Notes under the pieces: generated by a model
Database searches by the model: none
Seen by the model: only the letters and a program-made list of their open reading frames with translations
What the model was told of the DNA's origin: nothing
Origin: FEN-1322 sp041663425
GTDB taxonomy: Bacteria > Omnitrophota > Gorgyraeia > 2-01-FULL-45-10
Length of the DNA: 43,810 nucleotides
Direction: 5' to 3'
NCBI GenBank assembly: GCA_041663425.1
Contig: JBAYMS010000010.1
Location: forward strand, 1 to 43,810
Shown: in pieces, positions 1 to 7,007 of the stretch
Position numbering within the stretch: position 1 is the first letter of the stretch
How the letters are laid out: every line of letters begins with the position of its first letter
Program-made: the position numbers and the translations under genes

Positions 1-2927
1 GAAGCTATAACTGTATGAGTACCTACAGAAGCGAGTGAAGAATATGCCGTGTTTGCCAGCGTTGATGCAGTCGATACGACCGTGCCGTCAAATGCCCATG
101 AGTATGTCAGCGTATCGCTTTCCGGATCTGTTGCACTAACCGTGAAATCTATAAGCCCCTGCGTTGAAAGGTCAATGCTTGCCGTAGGACTAACTGGGCT
201 ATATGATGTTATGTCAGGAACCTCATTATCAGTATCAGTTACTGCAAGGTTCCAGCTAAGCGGCGTAGTTCCGAAACTATTAGACACTCTGACCTCTATA
301 ATATTATCCCCCAGCCTTGGGAATATAAATATATTAGAGGAAGTGCCTACGGTTATATTAGGTATTTCTTCTCCGTTAAATACCCATGTATACGTCAGTT
401 CTCCACCCTTAGGATCATGCGCACTTAAACCAAACTGTAAAACTTCTCCAAGCTTTGAAGTTACATCCAGATCTATGGGCATATAATAATCGATCACAGG
501 AAGGTCTGCCGAAACAACGCTTATTGAAATAGCCTCGTTATCACTAAGAGATTCTGCGGTTTCCTCGGTAACTGCGAAAGCAACATTTTCGTAATCACCT
601 ATATCAGTTACTTTAGGGGTCCAGCTAAACAGGTGTGATGACGAATTAAATACTGCACCGCTTGGAATATTTTCAGCCGAATATATAAGGACATCTCCAT
701 TTGGATCTGCTGCATTTAAATTGATCGTGAGCGTTTTACCGGCCTCAACCGACCTATTCCCTATCATGTCCAGCACAGGCGGCTTATTTGTCGCGTTGCT
801 TACCAGTACATTGAGCGTAGCACCGCCGATCATAATGTCAAGCAACCCGTCAGCATTTATATCTGCAAGCTCTATGTTTCTTCCTCCAATCTGAGCGGGG
901 GTGCTTACATAATCTGGCAGCTTGATAGAAGAGTCGGAATTTTTAAACGAACCCTTTTTATTATTAAGTAGAAGAGAGGCGTTAGATTCACCCAAAATTA
1001 TCAGATCCAAATAACCGTCACCATTAAGATCTCCCAGCTTAATATCTTTGGAATGGAAATAATTAGTAGGCATTAACTCCACTGTCTTATCTTCAAACAC
1101 ACCGGCGCCGTCATTAATGAGGATTATATTCTGATTATAGCCTGCGACTACCAGGTCTATGTCGCCATCGCGATCAATATCGCCGAGATCCAAGACTTCG
1201 CAATACTCACCACTAGCAGGCATAAGCGCATCCGTGGCATCGCTAAATACCCCTGAGCCATTATTAAGGTATATCCTGCTACTAAGAGTGCTGTCACCTA
1301 TCACTGCATTGTTTGCGGTAACGATATCAACCGCACCGTCATTATTTATATCGCAGAACTTTATGTCAGAACTACCGTCAAGCACCTCGGGCAAAGAAAA
1401 ATGAGCATCACGCGAAAATTTGCCCGTGCCGTCATTTATCAATAAAACGTCACCTGAATCATAGTTCGCCGCGATCACATCCAGGTAACCATCCCCATTA
1501 ATATCGCCGACATCCAGGGCCATGGTTTGAGTAAATAAAGAAGGCATATTAGTACTGGTAAAGTCCGCAAATGTGCCCGTTCCGGAATTCAATAACAATT
1601 CTACAGATTGTCCCTGCGAATATGAAATCAGGATATCCGCAAATCCGTCATTGTTAACATCGCCGAAAACAACATCCGTTATAAATGATGCTGCGCTGGT
1701 AATGGAGGCAGGTAGATTTGCACTATCTGTTTTAGAGAAATATCCGTTTCCATTATTTATAAGCAGATAAACTTTTGATGCAACAACATCAATGATGAGC
1801 ATATCCAGGTCTTTATCACCATCTATATCTGCCAACCTGATAATTCGGGAGTCGCTCAAGGTCATACCTGATGGTAAAAGCAAAGCGGTGTTATTTATAA
1901 ATACATTGATTGCGGAAGTGTCGAGCACATCGAATAAATGCTTCTTGCTTGCAGAATCGTTAACGCTTATCACTACATCATTCAACCCACCCGTTGCAGT
2001 ATCGGGCACTGTGGCAATAAGCTGGTTTGCGCTTACAACTTTTACTGAATTTGCTGTAACATCCCCAAACTTAACAATATTCTCAGCCGCCGTAGTGCTA
2101 AATCCTGCCCCCTGAATAACAACGTCCACACCTTTTATACCGCTGTTTGGCAGCAACGAAGTCACGTAAACAGGCTTGGGTAATGTCACGTCATTAACTG
2201 TTACAGTCCAGGTGCATTGCGCAGCAAGGCTGCCATCGCTGACTGTTACATTGACCGTGTGTGTTCCCGCAGTACCGACAGCTGGTGAATACGTCAGCTG
2301 GCTATCCGAAACAGATGCGTCTGATCCGTCAATTTTCCAGCTATAAGAAACAGCGTCATCATCTGCATCAGAAGCTGCAACGCTAAAAGCTAATGACGAA
2401 CCTTCGTCCACTGAAACATTTAAAGTTGCGGGTATGTAAGAGCCTATCTGCGGAGCGCTATTACCAGCTGTTGCGCCAACCTCTTCCTCGTCATCGGAAG
2501 CAGTTTCGTAAGTAGATGCCAGGCCGTAATAGGCGACTGATCCCGAAGCTCCGCTTGTTGATGCGTCTGAGCCTGACGAAGAAACAGTGCTTTGCGTAGC
2601 GCCGGTTGAAGAACTACTGCCCGTCGATGCAGAACTTCCGCTGCCTGAGCCCGTAGAGCTATCAGAAGATGAGTCGCTTCCTGAATAGCTTGAAGAAGAA
2701 CCGCTGGAACTTGATCCGGACTGTAAACTTGATGAAACAGCAGAAGTAGTTGCAGTAGAGGACGGAGTTGAAACAGCTGCATTGGATGAAGCCGAATGGT
2801 ATGCTTCCGCCACAAGCGGATGGCCGCTAGGCACATTGAGCACTACCTCTTTATCTCTTACCGAGATAAGGGTAACAACAGCAACTGCCGATAGTATCCA
2901 GATCTTCAGCCTAAGCATACTCTTCAT
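1..2927 (-). CDS. Large cell-surface protein with PKD-like, IPT/TIG and FG-GAP/VCBS-type repeats (C-terminus beyond window)
   Basis: The frame is open from the ATG at 2927 to the left edge, giving at least 975 residues. The start overlaps the upstream TGA as ATGA. Residues 7-22 form a hydrophobic signal or anchor segment. Residues 45-130 are an extremely Ser-rich linker. Residues 157-246 look PKD/Ig-like, and 249-325 look like an IPT/TIG domain. Residues 340-710 contain seven acidic turns of the Ca-binding FG-GAP/VCBS kind, for example DIDGDKDLD, DVNNDGFAD, DINGDGYLD, DINNDGAVD, DIDRDGDID, DLNGDGYLD and DINADGLLD. A cadherin/Ig-like domain (714-790) and further PKD-like modules with TYTWVFNGE and TYSWAFDGT follow. 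Such proteins usually lie on the cell surface and bind glycans or other cells. The ligand is unknown. It is the third gene after a pilin-like and a chaperone-like gene, so it may be exported or assembled with them (inference). Confidence 0.8.
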   Translation of the reverse strand, partial: MKSMLRLKIWILSAVAVVTLISVRDKEVVLNVPSGHPLVAEAYHSASSNAAVSTPSSTATTSAVSSSLQSGSSSSGSSSSYSGSDSSSDSSTGSGSGSSASTGSSSSTGATQSTVSSSGSDASTSGASGSVAYYGLASTYETASDDEEEVGATAGNSAPQIGSYIPATLNVSVDEGSSLAFSVAASDADDDAVSYSWKIDGSDASVSDSQLTYSPAVGTAGTHTVNVTVSDGSLAAQCTWTVTVNDVTLPKPVYVTSLLPNSGIKGVDVVIQGAGFSTTAAENIVKFGDVTANSVKVVSANQLIATVPDTATGGLNDVVISVNDSASKKHLFDVLDTSAINVFINNTALLLPSGMTLSDSRIIRLADIDGDKDLDMLIIDVVASKVYLLINNGNGYFSKTDSANLPASITSAASFITDVVFGDVNNDGFADILISYSQGQSVELLLNSGTGTFADFTSTNMPSLFTQTMALDVGDINGDGYLDVIAANYDSGDVLLINDGTGKFSRDAHFSLPEVLDGSSDIKFCDINNDGAVDIVTANNAVIGDSTLSSRIYLNNGSGVFSDATDALMPASGEYCEVLDLGDIDRDGDIDLVVAGYNQNIILINDGAGVFEDKTVELMPTNYFHSKDIKLGDLNGDGYLDLIILGESNASLLLNNKKGSFKNSDSSIKLPDYVSTPAQIGGRNIELADINADGLLDIMIGGATLNVLVSNATNKPPVLDMIGNRSVEAGKTLTINLNAADPNGDVLIYSAENIPSGAVFNSSSHLFSWTPKVTDIGDYENVAFAVTEETAESLSDNEAISISVVSADLPVIDYYMPIDLDVTSKLGEVLQFGLSAHDPKGGELTYTWVFNGEEIPNITVGTSSNIFIFPRLGDNIIEVRVSNSFGTTPLSWNLAVTDTDNEVPDITSYSPVSPTASIDLSTQGLIDFTVSATDPESDTLTYSWAFDGTVVSTASTLANTAYSSLASVGTHTVIA

Positions 2928-3763
2928 CCCCCAAAAGTGGAAATAGAGCCGTCTTTTTCAACTGTAAACGAAACCGCTTTATTGATTTTTTTGTCTAACT
3001 TGTATAAAGCTCCATAATCGAGCTTTACCTCTGCCTCGTACTTTCCGGCAGGCAGGCTTTCTTTTTTCCACATGACACGCTGACTTAGCTTACCTTCCGG
3101 GTAAACCGGGAAATTTCTTTCAATCGGTATATTATATCTAGCACCATCATCCCCGGTCACTTCTATTGAACCGGTCGGACGAAGATGAGCATTTCCTTTG
3201 TTTTCAAGATTTAGGATAAAAATAATTCCTTTATTAACTATTCCTTCATCGGTTTTTACACTATCACGACTTACTTCAATATTTACCAAAGCGCAATCAA
3301 TGTTAAGCTTGTCAGAAACGGCTGCGTAAATCGAAACCCCATACCTGTTCGTGATATTCAAATTACCCTGCGGTGCAGTTGTAGAAAAAAATACCATCGC
3401 AACAACCTCTGCCGCGGAATCTTCCGGTACACAGATAGAATAATCTACGTTCTTATCCTCTCCCGGGGCCATGTCAAATTCTAACGAACTTACCGTAAGC
3501 CAATCTTTCACAGAAACTGAAGCACCTGTAGACTTTTTCTTCATCCAGTCTTCCGGTTCAACCTTAACGTGAACCTCTTCCGCAGCATCATTGCGAACCT
3601 GAAGAACTCCCTTAATAACCTTGCCAGACTCAACTATCAGTTCGGTACTATCAGGCTGAACAGAAACATTAGCATAAGAAGACGGAGCGCTCACAAACAT
3701 ACATAACATCACAAAAAAAGTTATTATAATATAGTTCATTTTTGTTATGTCGTGAGTCAGCAT
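2924..3763 (-). CDS. Secreted two-domain PapD-like (DUF916-like) protein
   Basis: 279 aa with an N-terminal signal peptide (hydrophobic 10-26, likely cleavage after SSYA, residue 31). The ATG at 3763 has an AGAGG 5 nt upstream; the next Met (residue 9) lacks an obvious site. Residues 33-155 read like a PapD-type Ig domain: a VQPDSTELIVESG strand, a GVLQVRNDA strand, an APGEDKNVDYSICVPED turn and AMVFFST. Residues 157-270 form a second beta domain with LENKGNAHLRPTGSIEV, typical of PapD-like/DUF916-like secreted proteins. Family members chaperone secreted subunits or bind surface polymers. Placement between a pilin-like gene and a giant surface protein favours a chaperone role, but the family name and role are inference. 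It overlaps the next gene by 4 nt. Confidence 0.7.
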   Translation of the reverse strand: MLTHDITKMNYIIITFFVMLCMFVSAPSSYANVSVQPDSTELIVESGKVIKGVLQVRNDAAEEVHVKVEPEDWMKKKSTGASVSVKDWLTVSSLEFDMAPGEDKNVDYSICVPEDSAAEVVAMVFFSTTAPQGNLNITNRYGVSIYAAVSDKLNIDCALVNIEVSRDSVKTDEGIVNKGIIFILNLENKGNAHLRPTGSIEVTGDDGARYNIPIERNFPVYPEGKLSQRVMWKKESLPAGKYEAEVKLDYGALYKLDKKINKAVSFTVEKDGSISTFGG

Positions 3764-3795
3764 TCCCGCCTCTTATCTTTTTTTTTGCAACTACA

Positions 3796-3821
3796 CCCCG
3801 TTAGATTGATATCTAACGGGG
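3796..3821 (-). promoter_or_regulatory. Intercistronic stem-loop (perfect 10-bp arms)
   Basis: Arms CCCCGTTAGA (3796-3805) and TCTAACGGGG (3812-3821) are perfectly complementary around a 6-nt loop. The element lies between the stop of the pilin-like gene (3869) and the start of the PapD-like gene (3763). In the direction of transcription it is followed by TGTAGTTGC and then an A-rich, not T-rich, stretch, so it is not a standard intrinsic terminator. It may stabilise the upstream message or attenuate downstream expression, as intercistronic loops do in some pilus operons. Confidence 0.65.
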
Positions 3822-3868
3822 CATAATTACATTTTTTCTAACTACTTTGCAATAAGCTTACTGCTATA

Positions 3869-4540
3869 TTATTCGTGATACAGATCGAATCCTATCGTTG
3901 TGCTGTAGCTACCAACTGGTGCAGGATAGGTCCCGAATAACGCCGCTACGTAAACATCTATCGTTCCTGAAACAGAATCGCCATTATAGCTATTCGATAC
4001 TGCTGTCGGATCGATACACGTACCGCTGCTTGCTGTACCATAAGCTATGGCAGCATAAGTCGCACTGCTAGAAACCGCTCCAGCCCATGAATCATCAGAG
4101 GTTGTTGACGGATCATCTTCGTCATTTTTATCTTTGATGAAATTATATGAGCCTATCGTCGAAATCGACGGTGCGCTGGAACTTGGATTCTTAGCGACCC
4201 ATTTAAGAGGCACTAAGTTGGTTCCGTCTGTCAGACCACTCTTCTGATAAGGTCCGCCATTAGCAAAAGTCTTTATACCAGTGTTATTGGTATAGATCGC
4301 TAACTTCCAAGGATTATAGTTACTCTTATAGGTAAGGGTAACCTTGCTGGAAGCGAACGAATCCGCTGCAGTATCGCTGAACGATACAGAGCCAGGCGTT
4401 GCGCTAAGGCTTGTGACAGCGCCAACAGAAGCAGTCGCTGAAACGCTAGTGGACTTGTCGGGCGTAGTATATGCAAAAGCTTGTGAAGCGCATAATGCAA
4501 CACCAAACATTACTACTAATACAATCGCTATTTTCTTCAT
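3869..4540 (-). CDS. Small secreted pilin-like (spore-coat-U/archaic-pilin-like) protein
   Basis: 223 aa from the ATG at 4540, which has GGAGGTG 6 nt upstream. A typical Sec signal peptide covers 1-23 (MKKIAIVLVV..., cleavage after AFA). The mature part has the pattern of SCPU/archaic chaperone-usher pilins: ATASVGAVTSLSATPGSVSFSD (34-55), then VTLTYKSNYNPWKLAIYTNN (67-86), and a C-terminal strand PAPVGSYSTTIGFDLYHE (206-223) resembling the usual G-x-Y-x-D-x-V-x-V ending. Family assignment is by eye and uncertain. Only one Cys (175) remains in the mature chain, so the usual disulphide is absent. The open frame extends upstream to another ATG at 4612 that also has a strong Shine-Dalgarno site and would add 24 residues. 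A PapD-like gene follows after a stem-loop. Confidence 0.6.
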   Translation of the reverse strand: MKKIAIVLVVMFGVALCASQAFAYTTPDKSTSVSATASVGAVTSLSATPGSVSFSDTAADSFASSKVTLTYKSNYNPWKLAIYTNNTGIKTFANGGPYQKSGLTDGTNLVPLKWVAKNPSSSAPSISTIGSYNFIKDKNDEDDPSTTSDDSWAGAVSSSATYAAIAYGTASSGTCIDPTAVSNSYNGDSVSGTIDVYVAALFGTYPAPVGSYSTTIGFDLYHE

Positions 4541-4546
4541 TTCATT

Positions 4547-4628
4547 CACCTCCTTTACATGAAAATTTTTAAAACTCGCTACTATCTTTGTTAATGCATT
4601 TAATAAGGTCATTTCTTTTCCCTCCTTT
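4547..4628 (-). promoter_or_regulatory. Two successive in-frame Shine-Dalgarno/start sites
   Basis: GGAGGTG (plus-strand 4547-4553) lies 6 nt before ATG 4540. A second site, AAAAGGAGGG (plus-strand 4619-4628), lies 7-8 nt before ATG 4612. Both starts are in the same frame. The inner one directly opens a canonical signal peptide and was chosen. The outer one adds MTLLNALTKIVASFKNFHVK and four more residues. Confidence 0.6.
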
Positions 4629-4645
4629 TCTCTTTTGATACTTTA

Positions 4646-4673
4646 ACTATATCATATGCTCTTGAATTGTCAA
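4646..4673 (-). promoter_or_regulatory. Sigma70-type promoter for the pilin-like operon (proximal)
   Basis: On the minus strand TTGACA (4673-4668), a 16-nt spacer and TATAGT (4651-4646) precede both candidate starts of the pilin-like gene. Transcription would begin near 4639, leaving about 27 nt before ATG 4612 or about 100 nt before ATG 4540. Confidence 0.65.
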
Positions 4674-4955
4674 TGGTTAAAAGTTAGCTTTTTTGTGACT
4701 TAACAACGATAACTTTTAAGCATGTAAACCGAACTAATTTTTAGCTTTTAGGGCTTCTACCTCCCGTCGAGAACAAGCTATTTTGTGATAGAAATATTTT
4801 ATGCAGGTTAATTTAAGAGGTTGATGTTTCGGATTTTTTTTGTATTTCATAAAGCACGCATTCATTAAAACAGGTCCATTCTGCCAAGCTCAGTTGATTA
4901 AAATTATACCTTATTTTGACAAATTGTCAAGTAGAATAAACCACCTTTTTCCTTT
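4674..4955. other. AT-rich non-coding leader between corrinoid adenosyltransferase and pilin-like genes
   Basis: No credible ORF is present on either strand. The stretch holds a consensus promoter at its right end (4903-4930). An AT-rich tract follows, with a short region GACGGGAGGTAGAAGCCC (minus strand, around 4750-4770) that could pair locally. I could not match it to a known riboswitch consensus. It could be a long 5' leader or encode a small RNA. Confidence 0.5.
4903..4930 (-). promoter_or_regulatory. Perfect-consensus sigma70-type promoter (distal)
   Basis: Minus strand TTGACA (4930-4925), 16-nt spacer, TATAAT (4908-4903); both hexamers match consensus exactly. The -35 box is half of a small inverted repeat TTGACA-ATT-TGTCAA (4916-4930), which might be an operator. 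It lies 26 nt past the stop codon of the upstream cobalamin gene and points at the pilin-like operon, giving a leader of about 285-355 nt. Confidence 0.65.
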
Positions 4956-5480
4956 TTAATACTCTATGCCTCGCCTAGCCTTAATGCCTCTTCGATAAGG
5001 ATGGCGCATTTCCCGCATCTCAGTAACGAGATCGGCAATCTCTTTAATCATCGCAGGACAATCCCGTCCGGTCAGAATAATTTCGACAGACTTCGGCCTA
5101 TCTTTAATAATGGCAGCCACCTCTCTGGTGTTAACAAGCCCAAGCTTCATAGCAACATTTATCTCATCAAGAACTACGAGATCATATTTCTCTGAAAAAA
5201 TATCGTCTTTAGCTTTTTCAAATCCCCGCTTAGCACACTCACTATCAGCCTCTGACGGCTTACCTTTAATAAAAGATTTGCGGCCGCATTGCGCTAGATC
5301 AACATTAGAGATTTTACGCAAAGCTTTTATTTCGCTGTAATTTCCGCTCTTAATAAACTGCTGAATGGAAACTTTTAACCCCGCGCCGCTGGCCCTAAGA
5401 ACAAGGCCCAATGCTGCTGTAGTTTTGCCCTTACCATTGCCCGTATAAACATGGACACAGCTCTTATTAAGCACAGCCAT
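4956..5480 (-). CDS. cobO: Cob(I)yrinic acid a,c-diamide adenosyltransferase
   Basis: 174 aa, the usual size of the CobO/BtuR/CobA family. The enzyme transfers adenosyl from ATP to the corrinoid cobalt to make coenzyme B12 forms, in the cytosol. The diagnostic start VYTGNGKGKTTAALGLVLRA carries the P-loop GNGKGKTT (14-21), followed by a Walker-B-like VVLDEIN and a C-terminal LTGRDCP. The ATG lies against the stop of the upstream glycosyltransferase (shared base at 5480). It is the last gene of the metabolic operon. No other cobalamin genes are in view, so it may serve salvage. Confidence 0.92.
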   Translation of the reverse strand: MAVLNKSCVHVYTGNGKGKTTAALGLVLRASGAGLKVSIQQFIKSGNYSEIKALRKISNVDLAQCGRKSFIKGKPSEADSECAKRGFEKAKDDIFSEKYDLVVLDEINVAMKLGLVNTREVAAIIKDRPKSVEIILTGRDCPAMIKEIADLVTEMREMRHPYRRGIKARRGIEY

Positions 5481-6148
5481 TATTTTTCCTTCTTCATTTT
5501 AAACACAAAAGCTATGAATCTTAAAGTGTCCACTATTGGATTTATCCTGCTGGTTTCATTTTGATAAACCGTTTTTATTGGCACGCTTCCTATAATAAAA
5601 CCTTTTCGGGAAGAACGTATGATCAATTCTGATTCTATCTCAAAATTTGATGAGGACAAGGCTACCGACTCGAGAACTTTTCTATTGATAAGCCTATATC
5701 CGCACTGAGTGTCCGGTATCTTCTGCCCGCACATCCTGGATATGAGCCAGGACATAAATCGATTCGTCTGCCGCCTGACATATGGCATAGCCCTGGTATC
5801 AGACATCCTATTACCTATTATGATATCCGGCTTAGTATCTTCCGCACTTTTAATAAAATCAGGAATGCTGCTGACTTCATGCTGCCCGTCACCATCTATT
5901 ATAATAACCGCATCGTAATCATTATTTAAAATATAGGCAAACCCGCTGCGCAGCGCAGCACCCTTCCCCATGTTCGCTTTATTTGCAATAACCACTGCAC
6001 CTTCGCTTGCAGCTATGCTGCCCGTATTATCAGTAGAGCCATCATCGATCACGCAGGCAGTAAGCCCAAGAGCTTTTACTTTATGGACTATATCTCCGAT
6101 AGTTTTAGACTCATTATAAGATGGTATTAATACGCATATTTTATTCAT
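5480..6148 (-). CDS. Family 2 glycosyltransferase (DPM1-like)
   Basis: 222 aa from ATG 6148. A longer frame reaches 6175 but has no ribosome site and runs deeper into the preceding gene. GT-A features: CVLIPSYNES near the N-terminus, DDGSTD (35-40) for nucleotide-sugar binding, NMGKGAALRSGF, and DGDGQH (85-90) with the metal-binding DxD-type motif. QCGYRLINR is typical of the dolichyl/polyprenyl-phosphate sugar transferase subgroup. It has no C-terminal membrane helices, so it is likely peripheral at the inner membrane. It may make a lipid-linked sugar (inference). It overlaps the upstream acyltransferase gene by 8 nt. Confidence 0.85.
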   Translation of the reverse strand: MNKICVLIPSYNESKTIGDIVHKVKALGLTACVIDDGSTDNTGSIAASEGAVVIANKANMGKGAALRSGFAYILNNDYDAVIIIDGDGQHEVSSIPDFIKSAEDTKPDIIIGNRMSDTRAMPYVRRQTNRFMSWLISRMCGQKIPDTQCGYRLINRKVLESVALSSSNFEIESELIIRSSRKGFIIGSVPIKTVYQNETSRINPIVDTLRFIAFVFKMKKEK

Positions 6149-7007
6149 CTTTATTCCACATATCCTTAAAAACATACCACTGGGTCGGATACCTCTGAAT
6201 ATAAGACTCTATCCTGCCTGCACATTTAGCGCCAAGCTCAAAAACCGCATCTTCTTCTTTCTTAGAGCTATCAGCATACATAGGTTCTTCGAAAACTATC
6301 TTAAAAGTATCATCCGGCTGCCTGACCATGAGAGTTGGAATAATCGGCACGTTCAGTCTGTAGCTAAACACAGAAGGTCCTTTCGGGAATAATGTCTTCC
6401 TGCCAAAGAAATCTAACATAAGTCCGCTTTTATTAAAATCTCTGTCGCCCAAAAGAGCCAGAACCTTGCCGGACATCAGCGATTTATAACATGCTTTCAA
6501 CGAAGCGCCCATCTCTATAGGCGTAAGCCCTCCAGCCAGCCGCCTCTTGCGAAAGAATTCATTAACCTTTTTATTTTTATGCGAAAGCACTACAGCGCTT
6601 ATGGGATAGCCTAAAATCGATATAACAGATCCGCCCAATTCCCAGTTGCCGATATGGGCAGACATAAGTATGACGCCTTTCCCGCCTGCCAAAACGGAAT
6701 CAATATTTTTTTCGCCTTCCACTTTGACCATTTTTTTGACATATTCTTCGTCTATTCTTGCTGATCTGAAAAAATCGACCAGATATTTCGCGAAATTCCT
6801 ATAAAGCTCCCTGGCCATGTTGCGAAGAGCACGCTTATCGTGTTGCCGGCCAGATATGGTTGCTAGATTTCTGACCACATACCTGCGATCCCTGTAACTT
6901 ATCAGACAACACAGATCTGCTAAAAACGACGCTATGCAGTACGAAACTTTTAAAGGGAATAAATTTACTACAAAATACCCGATCCTATATAAAACATAGA
7001 GCATCAT
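6141..7007 (-). CDS. LpxL/HtrB-like lysophospholipid/lipid A acyltransferase
   Basis: 288 aa. The catalytic HX4E motif of the LPLAT superfamily is present as H118-I-G-N-W-E123, followed by GDRD (187-190), where lipid A late acyltransferases have a conserved GxxxD/R block, and FFGRKTLFPKGP. An N-terminal amphipathic/hydrophobic segment (1-35) would place it at the inner membrane. Lipid A secondary acylation is the family role; acylation of another glycolipid is possible, since the neighbour is an MGDG-synthase-like glycosyltransferase. The start overlaps the upstream stop (ATGA), so translation is probably coupled. Confidence 0.85.
   Translation of the reverse strand: MMLYVLYRIGYFVVNLFPLKVSYCIASFLADLCCLISYRDRRYVVRNLATISGRQHDKRALRNMARELYRNFAKYLVDFFRSARIDEEYVKKMVKVEGEKNIDSVLAGGKGVILMSAHIGNWELGGSVISILGYPISAVVLSHKNKKVNEFFRKRRLAGGLTPIEMGASLKACYKSLMSGKVLALLGDRDFNKSGLMLDFFGRKTLFPKGPSVFSYRLNVPIIPTLMVRQPDDTFKIVFEEPMYADSSKKEEDAVFELGAKCAGRIESYIQRYPTQWYVFKDMWNKDE

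Noticed and set aside
2444..2836. 130-codon minus-strand frame rich in Gln/Leu/Arg
   Set aside because: It is an out-of-frame shadow of the Ser-rich linker of the large surface protein, which continues uninterrupted through the region.
4480..4500. Lipobox around Cys16 of the pilin-like signal peptide (VALC)
   Set aside because: Position -1 is Leu, not Gly/Ala/Ser, and a good signal peptidase I site (AFA) follows; lipoprotein processing is unlikely.
4674..4900. Possible riboswitch in the leader of the pilin-like operon
   Set aside because: I looked for c-di-GMP-type and other familiar conserved words and could not align any; kept only as an unassigned leader.
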